A stretch of 64,000 nucleotides of DNA from an uncultured SAR86 cluster bacterium (GTDB lineage: Bacteria; Pseudomonadota; Gammaproteobacteria; Magnimaribacterales; D2472): contig CACIJE010000001.1 of assembly GCA_902586925.1 (NCBI GenBank), forward strand, positions 396,104 to 460,103, read 5' to 3'. This document shows, piece after piece, positions 31,775 to 41,125 of the stretch. The translations under genes and the position numbers were made by a program. How positions within the stretch are numbered: the first letter of the stretch is position 1; the number at the start of each line of letters is the position of its first letter. The notes beneath the pieces were generated by a model. That model was not told the DNA's origin. It saw only the letters and a program-made list of their open reading frames with translations, and ran no database searches.

Positions 31775-33129
31775 TAACTTGTCTTAAATAAAACTTCTAC
31801 TTCAGATACCATGTCTTTATTCGCAAGAAATATTATTAAATGATCATTTATGCAAAGTTCAACTTTTGATTCTGGCATTATCAGCTCTCCATGTCTTACA
31901 ACAGCACCAATAGAAGCTCCTTCTGGCAATGGGATGTCTTTAATTGACTTGCCAAATAGGTCTGATGTATGTTCATTTGCATGAACAATGCCTTCAATTG
32001 CTTCAGCTCCTGTATCCATTTTTAATAACACATCTTGAGTGACATCGCTCTCTCTTAAGTCTTGAAGCACAGACGAAACCGTAAGTCTGTATGGCGCAAT
32101 ATAAATATCAATGAAGCCAGGCACTAAACCAAGATATGATGGGTTATTCAATATAATCATTGTCTTTTTCGCTCCCATCTTTTTTGCAAGCAAAGACGAC
32201 ATTAAATTAGTTTCATCATCATCCGTTAAAGCACAGAATATATCAATGTTAGAGATATTTTCACTTTTTAAAAGATCTTCGTCTGTTGCTGAGCCATTAA
32301 GAACAATAGTTTTATTGAGTTTCTTAGATAACTCTTTACACTTTTGTTTATTTGAATCAATAAGTTTTACTTTGTAGTTGCTTTCAAGTTCTTGTGCTAA
32401 AGAAAACCCAATCTTGCCCCCACCAACTATCATCACTCTTGAGTAAACATCGACCTTGTCTCTAAATTCGTTAACAATTTGATCTATATTTGTGTCAGAT
32501 GAAACAAAGTAGACTTCGTCTCCTTCTTTAATGATAGTTTCACCTGATGGAATGAAAGGTTTGCCTTTTCTGTAAATTGATGCAACAAAAGCATCCGCCT
32601 CTGGCATATCTTCTTTTATGCCTTTAAGCTCCCTTCCAACAAGCTGCCCCTTTTTTCTTGCTTTTACACTTACAAGCTTGACTTTGCCATCTGCAAACTT
32701 TTCTATCTGCTCAGTTCCAGGATGAATAATTAACTCTTTCAGATGATTCATTACCTCTTCTTCAGGACTTATTACGATATCAACAATATTTTCACCAAAA
32801 ATGTTTAAATTTTCAGCATAGGTTTTCTCAGATAATCTACATATGGTTTTCTTCACATTGAAACTCTTTTTAGCAATCTGGCAGGCTATTAGGTTTACCT
32901 CATCATTAGAAGTGACTGCAATGACTGTTGTGGTTTCATCAGCACCAGCTTTTTTTATGGATAAATGGTGAGAAGCATGTCCTTCCACAGTTAAGATATC
33001 TAGTTTGTCTTCTAGATCAGATAAGTAAGATTTATTTAAATCAATAATAGATACGTCATAGTCATTATTAACTAATGCAGTGGCGAGACTTCCACCAACT
33101 CTCCCAGCACCTAAAATTAGCACTTTCAT
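31774..33129 (-). CDS. trkA: Trk potassium uptake regulatory protein TrkA
   Basis: A 451-aa cytoplasmic protein with two RCK repeats, each a Rossmann NAD-binding domain (ILGAGRVGGSLATAL at residue 4 and VGGGKIGFSLAQEL near residue 235) followed by a TrkA-C domain. It gates TrkH in response to nucleotides. Encoded upstream of and overlapping trkH. Confidence 0.96.
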   Translation of the reverse strand: MKVLILGAGRVGGSLATALVNNDYDVSIIDLNKSYLSDLEDKLDILTVEGHASHHLSIKKAGADETTTVIAVTSNDEVNLIACQIAKKSFNVKKTICRLSEKTYAENLNIFGENIVDIVISPEEEVMNHLKELIIHPGTEQIEKFADGKVKLVSVKARKKGQLVGRELKGIKEDMPEADAFVASIYRKGKPFIPSGETIIKEGDEVYFVSSDTNIDQIVNEFRDKVDVYSRVMIVGGGKIGFSLAQELESNYKVKLIDSNKQKCKELSKKLNKTIVLNGSATDEDLLKSENISNIDIFCALTDDDETNLMSSLLAKKMGAKKTMIILNNPSYLGLVPGFIDIYIAPYRLTVSSVLQDLRESDVTQDVLLKMDTGAEAIEGIVHANEHTSDLFGKSIKDIPLPEGASIGAVVRHGELIMPESKVELCINDHLIIFLANKDMVSEVEVLFKTS

Positions 33130-33186
33130 AATGTGTAAATTAAACCTCTTTTTAAATAAAGCAAGACTTATTGTAAAAATTTATAT

Positions 33187-34107
33187 TTAGCTAAAAAAAT
33201 CTCTGTATGAATTATAGACATCATTTGAAGAAATAGTTTTTTTGTTTGGGAATTGTAAGTTAGTAATTACTATCATTTTATCCATTGTATTTACGTATAT
33301 TCCAGATTTATCAATCTTATAAATCGATCCTGGTTTATCATTACTTTGTTTGTCAACTTGCGCTAAATTTTTGATCTTAATTGGAACATTATTATGGCTA
33401 AAAGTAAGTCCGGGCCACTCAAAATATGCTCGAAATTTATTCATAATATTTTCACTTTTGTCATTAAAATCTAATAAAGAATTTGTTTTCAACAACTTAT
33501 TACAATAGCTCGCAATTGAACTATCCTGTTTGATTGGTTTTAGTCTTTGAAATTCAATGTCGTGTAGAATTTGACATATATTTTCTATACACAAGTCTGT
33601 AAGTTTCTTTTCTAATGAAATTTTGTTGTCATGCTGATCGATACTAGTTTTAAAACTTTTATATATATCTCCAGAATCAAGCTCATCATTAATTTGCATA
33701 AATGATACACCAGTTTCAGTATCACCATTTATTAAAGAAGTTTGAATAGGTGAGGCACCCCTATATTTTGGAAGCAGAGAAAAATGAATATTAATTGGAG
33801 ATATCTTTGGCAATTTTAATAACCACTCAGGAATTATTTTTCCATATGCAATAACAACTAAGAAATCTATCTCTAAAGAAGAAATTTCATCTTTAATTTC
33901 TTGTGTATTTAAGTTTTCTGGCTTAAAAGTTCTTATCCCAAGAACATTAGCATTAAGAGAAACATCTGATTCAATTAAATTTTTACCCCTTCCGCTCCTT
34001 TTATCTGGTTGTGTAATAGCACCAACAACGCTTATGTCATCTTTCTTGAATAGAAACTCCAGTATTCTTGCTGAACTTTTTGGCGAACCTGCGAATAAAA
34101 TATTCAT
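33187..34107 (-). CDS. fmt: Methionyl-tRNA formyltransferase
   Basis: A 306-aa protein. The N-terminus ILFAGSPKSSARIL, the formyl-donor signature INIHFSLLPKYRGASPIQ and a C-terminal OB-like domain are visible. It formylates initiator Met-tRNA. The substrate loop ITQPDKRSGRGK is conserved. It lies 16 bases downstream of def, the enzyme that later removes the formyl group. Confidence 0.96.
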   Translation of the reverse strand: MNILFAGSPKSSARILEFLFKKDDISVVGAITQPDKRSGRGKNLIESDVSLNANVLGIRTFKPENLNTQEIKDEISSLEIDFLVVIAYGKIIPEWLLKLPKISPINIHFSLLPKYRGASPIQTSLINGDTETGVSFMQINDELDSGDIYKSFKTSIDQHDNKISLEKKLTDLCIENICQILHDIEFQRLKPIKQDSSIASYCNKLLKTNSLLDFNDKSENIMNKFRAYFEWPGLTFSHNNVPIKIKNLAQVDKQSNDKPGSIYKIDKSGIYVNTMDKMIVITNLQFPNKKTISSNDVYNSYRDFFS

Positions 34108-34123
34108 TTAAATTCGCTTAATT

Positions 34124-34627
34124 TCATTTAAAATCTTTTAAAAGCTTACTTCTTACACGATCCCTTTTCAAAGCACTAATATAATCAACCATTAGTTTTC
34201 CATCTAAATGATCGATTTCGTGTTGAATGCACACTGTAAGAAGACCTTCTGGCTTATCAACGTGAGTTTTACCCCGAAGATCTTGCCAAGTAAGCTCTAT
34301 TTTATCAGGCCTAGCAAGGGTTTCATTAAAGCCAGGTATTGAAAGACATCCTTCTTCAAATTCATACATTTTATAACCTTTTAATACCTCAAATGTTGGA
34401 TTTATAAATATTTTTGGATCATTTCTTTCTTCTGATAAATCCATAACTATAAGCCTTACATGATGATCTACTTGTGTAGCTGCTAGGCCTATTCCATTTG
34501 CTTCATACATGGTTTTAAGCATATCATTTGATAAATTTTCTAGACTTTTGTCGAATTTAGTAATTTTCTCTGCTTTTTTCCTCAATCTTGGGTCAGGAAA
34601 TATTAAAATATCTAATTTTTTAGCCAT
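34124..34627 (-). CDS. def: Peptide deformylase
   Basis: A 167-aa metalloenzyme with all three motifs: GIGLAATQVD, EEGCLSIPG and QHEIDHLDG, giving the Cys and two His metal ligands. It removes N-formyl groups from nascent proteins. It is divergent from purE across a 63-base gap that must hold both promoters. Confidence 0.97.
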   Translation of the reverse strand: MAKKLDILIFPDPRLRKKAEKITKFDKSLENLSNDMLKTMYEANGIGLAATQVDHHVRLIVMDLSEERNDPKIFINPTFEVLKGYKMYEFEEGCLSIPGFNETLARPDKIELTWQDLRGKTHVDKPEGLLTVCIQHEIDHLDGKLMVDYISALKRDRVRSKLLKDFK

Positions 34628-34690
34628 TTTTGTTATTTTTTATTATAATTTTGAGATTATAATCCACTTAACTATTCAAGAGTACAAAAA

Positions 34691-35191
34691 ATGATAAATG
34701 AAACCACTCAAGTAGCTATAATAATGGGCTCAGACTCTGATTTGCCTATTGTAGAGGCAATTTTCCCAATTCTTGACTCATTTGGTGTTAAATATACAAA
34801 AAATGTAATGTCAGCACACAGAACACCCCATGACGTAATGGATCTAATAAAGAAATCTGAAGACAATGGCTGTAAAGTTTTTATTGCTGCAGCAGGTATG
34901 GCTGCACACCTTGCTGGAGCAGTTGCAGCTCATTCAATTAGGCCTGTTATTGGTATTCCTATTGAGTCAGGTGGAATGGGTGGCATTGATTCCTTACTAT
35001 CTACAGCAATGATGCCTCCAGGAGTTCCTGTTGCAACAGTTGCTGTTGGAAAAAGCGGAGCTAAAAATAGTGCGATTTTAGCTGTTCAAATTCTTGCTAC
35101 AGCAGATGAAAATCTATCTGAAAAACTAATAGAATATAAACAAAACATGAGATTTGAAGTACTAGAAAAAGATAAAAAACTCAACTCCTAA
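34691..35191 (+). CDS. purE: N5-carboxyaminoimidazole ribonucleotide mutase
   Basis: A 166-aa class I PurE. The signature IIMGSDSDLPIVEA and SAHRTPHDV line the active site, followed by the AAGMAAHLAGAVAA helix. It is a step of de novo purine synthesis. purK, often adjacent, is not here. The gene starts a plus-strand run with tsaC, hemF and aroE. Confidence 0.96.
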   Translation: MINETTQVAIIMGSDSDLPIVEAIFPILDSFGVKYTKNVMSAHRTPHDVMDLIKKSEDNGCKVFIAAAGMAAHLAGAVAAHSIRPVIGIPIESGGMGGIDSLLSTAMMPPGVPVATVAVGKSGAKNSAILAVQILATADENLSEKLIEYKQNMRFEVLEKDKKLNS

Positions 35192-35752
35192 TTGAACAAA
35201 TTTTCTTTAGATACAAACTCTTCGATTGAGTGGCTTGAAGCTGGAAAAATTTTGGTTCATCCAACTGAGTCTATTTGGGGTTTAGGTTGCGATGCTTTTA
35301 ATGAAAATGCAGTTGACGTTATTTTTAAAATAAAAAAAAGAAATAAAAATAAAAGCTTTATATTATTAATAAAATCACTTGAGTCTTTTCAAAAATATTT
35401 AGGGAATTTAAAAGAAATAGATAAAAAATATTTAAGTCAATTTTGGCCTGGACCCTATACATTTTTAATAAGATATAATGACAAGCTACCAGCACATCTT
35501 AAAAATAATACTGGAAAAATAGCGTTAAGAGTAAGTAATCACTTACCTATTAAACAATTATTTAAAACATATAACGGATATATTGTTTCCACATCTGCAA
35601 ATATATCAGGAAAAAATAATTTGGATGACCCTAATGAAATTATTAATTTTTTTGAATATAACGAGATGGCATATTATGATGAAATATTAGGCGAAAACAT
35701 AACCCCCTCCAAGATAATTGATTTAGAATCCAGGACAGTAATTAGAGAATAA
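35192..35752 (+). CDS. tsaC: Threonylcarbamoyl-AMP synthase (YrdC/TsaC type)
   Basis: A 186-aa protein with TTG as the probable start directly after the purE stop. The Sua5/YciO/YrdC core is seen in LVHPTESIWGLGCDAFNENAV, KSFILLIKSLE, FWPGPYTFLI, RVSNHLPI and VSTSANISG. It makes the threonylcarbamoyl-adenylate used for t6A37 of ANN-decoding tRNAs. No C-terminal Sua5 domain, so it is the short TsaC form. Start uncertain by a few codons. Confidence 0.9.
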   Translation: MNKFSLDTNSSIEWLEAGKILVHPTESIWGLGCDAFNENAVDVIFKIKKRNKNKSFILLIKSLESFQKYLGNLKEIDKKYLSQFWPGPYTFLIRYNDKLPAHLKNNTGKIALRVSNHLPIKQLFKTYNGYIVSTSANISGKNNLDDPNEIINFFEYNEMAYYDEILGENITPSKIIDLESRTVIRE

Positions 35753-35753
35753 T

Positions 35754-36659
35754 ATGATAAACACATTAGAGAAATCATTTAAGAAAATTCAGTCCACCAT
35801 TATAAAAAATTTTCAATTACTTGAGACTTCTAAGAAAGCAAATATATCATCTGATATCTGGAAAAGATCAGAAGGCGGCGGTGGTAAAACATTTGTTATT
35901 TCTAATGGTAGTTTTTTTGATAATTGTGCAGTAAATTTTTCTTCAATATACGGAAATAAAATTCCAAAAAGCGCAACAGCAAAGAAACAGTTAAAAAAGG
36001 TAAATTTTGGTTATCAAGCAATGGGCGTATCTGTAATTTGTCATCCTAAAAATCCATATGTGCCAACAAGTCATATGAATGTTCGATTATTTGGCATTCT
36101 TGATAAAAAAGGTGCTATTAAAGATTGGTGGATTGGAGGCGGATATGATTTGACACCTTATATACCCTTCAAAGATGATATTGTTGATTGGCATGAAGCT
36201 GCAAGGGATGCTATGAATTGTTTCAACAAAAATTTCTATAAGAAATTCTCTGAAAATTGCAACAAATACTTTTATTTGCCTCACAGGTCTGAAAGAAGGG
36301 GTGTTGGAGGCATTTTTTTTGATAATTTATCAAGTCTTAGCCTTGAAGATAGTCTTAATATGCTTAATTCTGTTGCAGATACATATTTAAAATCTTATTT
36401 GGACATTGTTTTAAGAAGAAAAACAACAAAGTACTCACCAACTGAAAAAGAATTCCAACTCATAAGAAGAGGAAGATATGCTGAATTTAACTTAATTTAT
36501 GATAGAGGAACTGCATTTGGTCTTCAATCAAATGGTAGAATTGAATCAATTTTGGCATCGCTTCCATCGGAAGTAAGGTGGACTTATAAAAAATCTAATG
36601 AATATAAGTCGATGGAAAAAAAACTATTGCGAGTAGTTAACCGAGACTGGAATGTCTAA
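35754..36659 (+). CDS. hemF: Oxygen-dependent coproporphyrinogen III oxidase
   Basis: A 301-aa enzyme of normal length. Family motifs include GGGKTFVISNG, NPYVPTSHMNVRLF, WWIGGGYDLTPYIP, RRGVGGIFFD and RGRYAEFNLIYDRGTAFGL. It converts coproporphyrinogen III to protoporphyrinogen IX in heme synthesis. The requirement for oxygen fits the aerobic oxidase locus nearby. It overlaps aroE by 8 bases. Confidence 0.97.
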   Translation: MINTLEKSFKKIQSTIIKNFQLLETSKKANISSDIWKRSEGGGGKTFVISNGSFFDNCAVNFSSIYGNKIPKSATAKKQLKKVNFGYQAMGVSVICHPKNPYVPTSHMNVRLFGILDKKGAIKDWWIGGGYDLTPYIPFKDDIVDWHEAARDAMNCFNKNFYKKFSENCNKYFYLPHRSERRGVGGIFFDNLSSLSLEDSLNMLNSVADTYLKSYLDIVLRRKTTKYSPTEKEFQLIRRGRYAEFNLIYDRGTAFGLQSNGRIESILASLPSEVRWTYKKSNEYKSMEKKLLRVVNRDWNV

Positions 36660-37470
36660 AAAATTTAAGCTTGGAGTTGTTGGACACCCAATTGAACATT
36701 CTCTTTCTCCATATATTCATTCAAGATTTTCAAAAAATGAAAATATAAATATTGAGTACTTACCGTACAAAGTTGAAGAATGTAACTTTGACAGATTTAT
36801 TAAAGAATTTTTTTCTGACAAAAATGCAAAAGGATTGAATATTACCCTTCCTTATAAAAAAAATGCTGCAAGTATAAATGGAAATATCTCATCTGAGGCG
36901 AAGTATATAAATGCAGTAAACACTATTGTTAATTCAAATAATGAACTCTCTTTATTTTCAACGGATGGAAAAGGATTTATTAATGATATAAATTCAAGAG
37001 GATTTAATTTAGAGAATAAAAGTGTTTTGATTTTAGGGGCTGGTGCTGCTGTAGAAAGTGTTTTATATAGGGTTGCCAGATGTAATACAAAGGACATAAC
37101 ACTTCTAAATAGGACAGAAGAAAATGCAAGTCGTTTAATACGAAAATTTTCAAACATGGCCAAAATAGAGAACGATATAAATGCTCAGAAAAATCCATAT
37201 GACGTAGTTATAAATGGTTCATCAGCCGGCCTAACTGGAAAGTTTGTGCCAGCTGATGGATTGCTGTTAAACTCAAAAACATATTTCTATGATCTTAATT
37301 ATTCCCTAGCTGAAACACCATTTTGTAAATGGGCTAGAGAAAGTTCAAAAAATGTATTTGATGGTCTTGGCATGCTTGTTTTTCAAGCAGCTTACTCCTT
37401 TGAAAAATGGTTTAATGTTTTACCTAATACCAAAAGCGTAATTAAAGAACTAGAGGATATGAGAGAATGA
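36652..37470 (+). CDS. aroE: Shikimate dehydrogenase (NADP)
   Basis: A 272-aa enzyme. Shikimate-binding VGHPIEHSLSPYIHS, catalytic Lys in NITLPYKKNA and the NADP motif LILGAGAAVESVL are all present, as is DGLGMLVFQAA near the end. It catalyses the fourth step of aromatic amino-acid synthesis. It overlaps hemF and yheV at either end, forming one operon; the same gene order is common in gammaproteobacteria. Confidence 0.95.
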   Translation: MSKKFKLGVVGHPIEHSLSPYIHSRFSKNENINIEYLPYKVEECNFDRFIKEFFSDKNAKGLNITLPYKKNAASINGNISSEAKYINAVNTIVNSNNELSLFSTDGKGFINDINSRGFNLENKSVLILGAGAAVESVLYRVARCNTKDITLLNRTEENASRLIRKFSNMAKIENDINAQKNPYDVVINGSSAGLTGKFVPADGLLLNSKTYFYDLNYSLAETPFCKWARESSKNVFDGLGMLVFQAAYSFEKWFNVLPNTKSVIKELEDMRE

Positions 37471-37679
37471 AACGATTTGTTCAGTTCATAGCTGGTGCAG
37501 TTTGTCCAGAGTGCAAATCAAAAGATACAATCGCCATAAACCCTACAGATGATCAAATTTACTGTGTTAAATGTGATTTTGTAGAGGACAGGCCGCAAGA
37601 AAAAACTTCAAAAAATAATAATGAAATAAATGTAGTTAATTTAGAAGACTTTAAGAAAAATAGAGATCAAAATCGATAG
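37467..37679 (+). CDS. yheV: YheV-like zinc-ribbon protein
   Basis: A 70-aa protein beginning MKRFVQFIAGAVCPECKSKDT, with a second CVKC pair, giving a four-Cys zinc ribbon, and a disordered C-terminus. It matches the YheV (DUF2387) family of unknown function. It overlaps aroE by 4 bases (ATGA). Confidence 0.8.
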   Translation: MKRFVQFIAGAVCPECKSKDTIAINPTDDQIYCVKCDFVEDRPQEKTSKNNNEINVVNLEDFKKNRDQNR

Positions 37680-37732
37680 AAATTAGTCACTCAAACATAT
37701 ATCATAATCACCACAAAAAAATGGTTTTTTCT

Positions 37733-37761
37733 TTGTTGTATTTATATAAATAGCTTATAAT
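37733..37761 (+). promoter_or_regulatory. Sigma-70-type promoter of the cytochrome oxidase locus
   Basis: TTGTTG at 37733-37738 and TATAAT at 37756-37761 are separated by 17 bases. They lie about 52 bases upstream of coxB in the only sizeable gap of this region. Confidence 0.55.
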
Positions 37762-37813
37762 GCAATATAACTAAATTTTATTATATATAAGACAATCTTA
37801 TTTTGGACAGATA

Positions 37814-38962
37814 ATGTTTTTTAAATTTCTTAATTACTTCAGCAAGTCTAATCTTCTTGTTTTAATTTTATTGGCTTCCTCGGTGATCAATGCCGATTGG
37901 TTTGCTCTTAATATGACGCGAGGCAGTACTGACATTAGCAATGAAGTTTTTGAACTACATATGTTAATTTTCTGGATTTGTGTTGCCATTGGAGTTGTTG
38001 TTTTCAGTGTAATGTTTTATTCAATGTGGGCCCATACCAAAAAGAAAAATCCAATTCCAGCTAAATTTCATGAAAATCATAAACTTGAAATAGCATGGAC
38101 TATTATTCCATTTCTGATCTTGATTGCTATGGCAGTACCAGCCTCAAAAACACTTGTAAAAATTTATGATGATGAAGCTGGAGACATCAATATCCAAGTA
38201 ACTGGGTATCAATGGAAATGGCAATATAGATATCTAGAAGATGATGTGAGCTTTTTCTCAAATTTGTCTACTGACCTAGATGAGATATACAACCTTGTTC
38301 CAAAGGGTGAAAACTATTTGCAAGAGGTTGATGAAATGGTAGTTATACCTGCTGGAAAAAAGGTTAGATTCTTGATAACTGCAAACGATGTTATCCATTC
38401 CTGGTGGTTGCCTGCTTTTGCGATAAAACAAGATGCAATTCCTGGATTTGTAAACACTGCTTGGACTGTTGTTGACAAGCCAGGTATTTATAGAGGTAAA
38501 TGCACTGAATTATGCGGAAAGAATCATGGGTTTATGCCTATTGTTGTAAAAGTTGTTGAACAAGCTGAATATGATGATTGGGTTTATTCAAAAAAGCAGG
38601 AAGCAATCAAGCTTGCAGAACTAACTACAAAAGAGTGGACTGCTGCAGAGTTAGTTGAGAGAGGTGAAAACATTTACGAAGTCAATTGTGTCGCATGTCA
38701 TCAAACTTCTGGACAAGGCATAACAGGGATATTTCCTGCTCTTGCTGGTAGTGACATCGTTATGAATAATAAAGATAGGAATATTGAAATTTTAATGGAG
38801 GGTGTCCAAGGAGCTGCTATGAACTCATTTAGTTATTTATCAGAGGTAGAATTAGCTGCAGTAATTACTTATACGAGACAATCTTGGGGTAATGCTGAAA
38901 AAGGTGATGGTACAATCGTTGTTCCAAAAGACATAGTAGATTATAAAGTACCAAAAATTTAA
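37814..38962 (+). CDS. coxB: Cytochrome c oxidase subunit II with fused cytochrome c domain
   Basis: A 382-aa protein. A signal sequence (to about residue 27) is followed by two membrane helices and a cupredoxin domain with the CuA site (CTELCGKNHGFM, with the upstream His in DVIHSWWLPAF). The C-terminal extension carries one heme motif, CVACH, and a late Met ligand region. This caa3-like fusion lets the subunit accept electrons from soluble cytochrome c or directly through its own heme. First gene of the locus, 14 bases before coxA. Confidence 0.95.
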   Translation: MFFKFLNYFSKSNLLVLILLASSVINADWFALNMTRGSTDISNEVFELHMLIFWICVAIGVVVFSVMFYSMWAHTKKKNPIPAKFHENHKLEIAWTIIPFLILIAMAVPASKTLVKIYDDEAGDINIQVTGYQWKWQYRYLEDDVSFFSNLSTDLDEIYNLVPKGENYLQEVDEMVVIPAGKKVRFLITANDVIHSWWLPAFAIKQDAIPGFVNTAWTVVDKPGIYRGKCTELCGKNHGFMPIVVKVVEQAEYDDWVYSKKQEAIKLAELTTKEWTAAELVERGENIYEVNCVACHQTSGQGITGIFPALAGSDIVMNNKDRNIEILMEGVQGAAMNSFSYLSEVELAAVITYTRQSWGNAEKGDGTIVVPKDIVDYKVPKI

Positions 38963-38976
38963 AATAGGATAATATT

Positions 38977-40560
38977 ATGAGCGCAGTAATAGAGAATCAT
39001 CATGACGAACACGATCATGGTCCTGCTAAAGGATTAACAAGATGGCTTTTCACAACCAATCATAAAGATATAGGTACACTGTATTTATGGTTTAGTTTTG
39101 CAATGTTCCTCATTGGTGGCGCAATGGCGATGGTTATTAGAGCTGAGCTATTTCAGCCGGGAATGCAGATTGTTGAACCCGAATTTTACAATCAAATGAT
39201 TACTCTCCATGGTCTCATTATGATTTTTGGTGGAGTTATGCCTGCCTTTGTTGGTTTAGCGAATTGGTTAGTCCCAATGATGATTGGAGCACCAGATATG
39301 GCGCTGCCAAGAATGAATAACTTAAGTTTTTGGATATTACCTTTTGCATTTTTTATTCTTCTTTCATCCTTATTCATGGAAGGGGGAGCACCTAATTTTG
39401 GTTGGACATTTTATGCCCCTCTTTCAACAACCTATGCACCACCCAGCGTAACATTCTTTATATTTTCTGTTCATATAATGGGTGCTTCTTCTATTATGGG
39501 TGCTATTAATGTTGTGGTAACAATTATGAATATGAGAGCACCTGGGGTGACTTTAATGAAAATGCCTTTGTTTGTTTGGTCATGGTTAATAACTGCATAT
39601 TTGTTAATTGCTGTTATGCCGGTTTTAGCTGGTGCTGTAACAATGATGTTAATGGATATTCATTTTGGAACAAGTTTCTTTAATGCTGCAGGTGGTGGAG
39701 ATCCTGTTCTTTTTCAACATATTTTCTGGTTCTTTGGACACCCCGAAGTATATATTATGATTTTACCGGCCTTTGGTATTGTGTCACATATAATTGAGAC
39801 GTTTTCGAGAAAACAATTATTTGGATATTCTTCAATGGTTTGGGCGATGCTCTCAATTGCAATTCTATCATTTGTGGTTTGGGCTCACCATATGTTTACT
39901 GTTGGCTTGCCCCTCGCAGCGGAAATATTTTTTATGTGGGCTACTATGTTAATTGCAGTTCCAACTGGAGTAAAAGTATTTAATTGGGTTGCAACAATGT
40001 TTAGGGGTTCATTGACTTTTGAAACCCCAATGTTATTTGCCGTTGCATTTGTTGTACTTTTTACAATTGGAGGATTGTCAGGGCTGATGCTTGCAATTGT
40101 TCCAGCTGATTTCCAATATCATGATACTTATTTTGTTGTTGCACATTTCCATTATGTTTTAGTGCCAGGAGCAATATTTTCTATCATGGCGGCTGTCTAT
40201 TACTGGATACCTAAATGGTCTGGAAATATGTATGACGAGAGACTTGGCAAACTTCATTTTTGGTTATCATTTATAGGTGTCAATGTTACATTTTTCCCAC
40301 AACATTTTATTGGTCTTGCTGGAATGCCTCGAAGATACCCAGACTATTCTCTTGTTTTTGCTGACTGGAATATGGTTTCAAGTGTTGGAGCATTTTTATT
40401 TGGCTTTTCTCAATTATTGTTTTTATTTATTGTTATTAAGACTGTGATGGGTGGAAAAAAAGCAACAGATCGGGTTTGGGAAGGTGCTAAAGGCTTAGAA
40501 TGGACAGTAGCATCACCAGCTCCGTACCATACATTTTCATCACCACCAAAAATTGATTAA
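38977..40560 (+). CDS. coxA: Cytochrome c oxidase subunit I
   Basis: A 527-aa heme-copper oxidase subunit with twelve helices. HLGLIMIFGG-like TLHGLIMIFGGVMPA holds a heme a ligand, WFFGHPEVYIMILPAFG holds the CuB His-Tyr cross-link region and the D-channel Glu, and VVAHFHYVLVPG holds heme ligands. It is an A-type oxidase that reduces oxygen to water and pumps protons. The stop overlaps the ctaG start (TAATG). Confidence 0.98.
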   Translation: MSAVIENHHDEHDHGPAKGLTRWLFTTNHKDIGTLYLWFSFAMFLIGGAMAMVIRAELFQPGMQIVEPEFYNQMITLHGLIMIFGGVMPAFVGLANWLVPMMIGAPDMALPRMNNLSFWILPFAFFILLSSLFMEGGAPNFGWTFYAPLSTTYAPPSVTFFIFSVHIMGASSIMGAINVVVTIMNMRAPGVTLMKMPLFVWSWLITAYLLIAVMPVLAGAVTMMLMDIHFGTSFFNAAGGGDPVLFQHIFWFFGHPEVYIMILPAFGIVSHIIETFSRKQLFGYSSMVWAMLSIAILSFVVWAHHMFTVGLPLAAEIFFMWATMLIAVPTGVKVFNWVATMFRGSLTFETPMLFAVAFVVLFTIGGLSGLMLAIVPADFQYHDTYFVVAHFHYVLVPGAIFSIMAAVYYWIPKWSGNMYDERLGKLHFWLSFIGVNVTFFPQHFIGLAGMPRRYPDYSLVFADWNMVSSVGAFLFGFSQLLFLFIVIKTVMGGKKATDRVWEGAKGLEWTVASPAPYHTFSSPPKID

Positions 40561-41117
40561 TGAAAAAAGAAGCAAAAAAAACATTAATAAGGCTGATAGT
40601 GGCAGTCCCTCTAATGTTTGCTTTTGGCTTTGCACTTGTTCCTCTATATGATGTTTTTTGTGAGATAACAGGAATTAATGGAAAAGTTTTCCAATCTGAA
40701 CACTCAGAAGATCTTATTACTGATGATGGAAGAAAGATCGCTCTTCAGTTTATATCAACCAATAATGAAAATATGCCTTGGACATTTAAACCATCCGAGC
40801 AGGTTATGAAGATTGAAACGGGGAAATATTACGGCGCAACCTTTTATGTAAAAAATACTACAAATAAAAAAATGACTGCACAAGCTGTTCCTAGTGTAGC
40901 GCCTTCAAATGCTGCAGCACATTTAAAAAAACTTGAATGTTTTTGCTTTGAGCAGCAAGAGTTACTGCCAGGAGAAGAAGCTTTGCTTCCTGTTAGATTA
41001 TTAGTTTCAAATGAATTGCCATCTAATATAAAAAACATAATTTTGTCATATACAATTTTTGATATCACTGACTACAACGATGAAGTTCTAGCTCATAATC
41101 AAATGGAAATAGAGTGA
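40560..41117 (+). CDS. ctaG: Cytochrome c oxidase assembly protein CtaG/Cox11
   Basis: A 185-aa protein with one N-terminal membrane helix (LIRLIVAVPLMFAFGFALVPLYD) and a periplasmic beta domain containing CFCFEQQELLPGE, the CxC copper-binding motif. It delivers copper to the CuB site of subunit I. It lies between coxA and coxC, the classical location. Confidence 0.96.
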   Translation: MKKEAKKTLIRLIVAVPLMFAFGFALVPLYDVFCEITGINGKVFQSEHSEDLITDDGRKIALQFISTNNENMPWTFKPSEQVMKIETGKYYGATFYVKNTTNKKMTAQAVPSVAPSNAAAHLKKLECFCFEQQELLPGEEALLPVRLLVSNELPSNIKNIILSYTIFDITDYNDEVLAHNQMEIE

Positions 41118-41125
41118 GTTTTTAA

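Noticed and set aside
37680-37732. Terminator after yheV (ACCA...TGGT followed by T run)
   Set aside because: The stem is only 4 bp, too weak to call.
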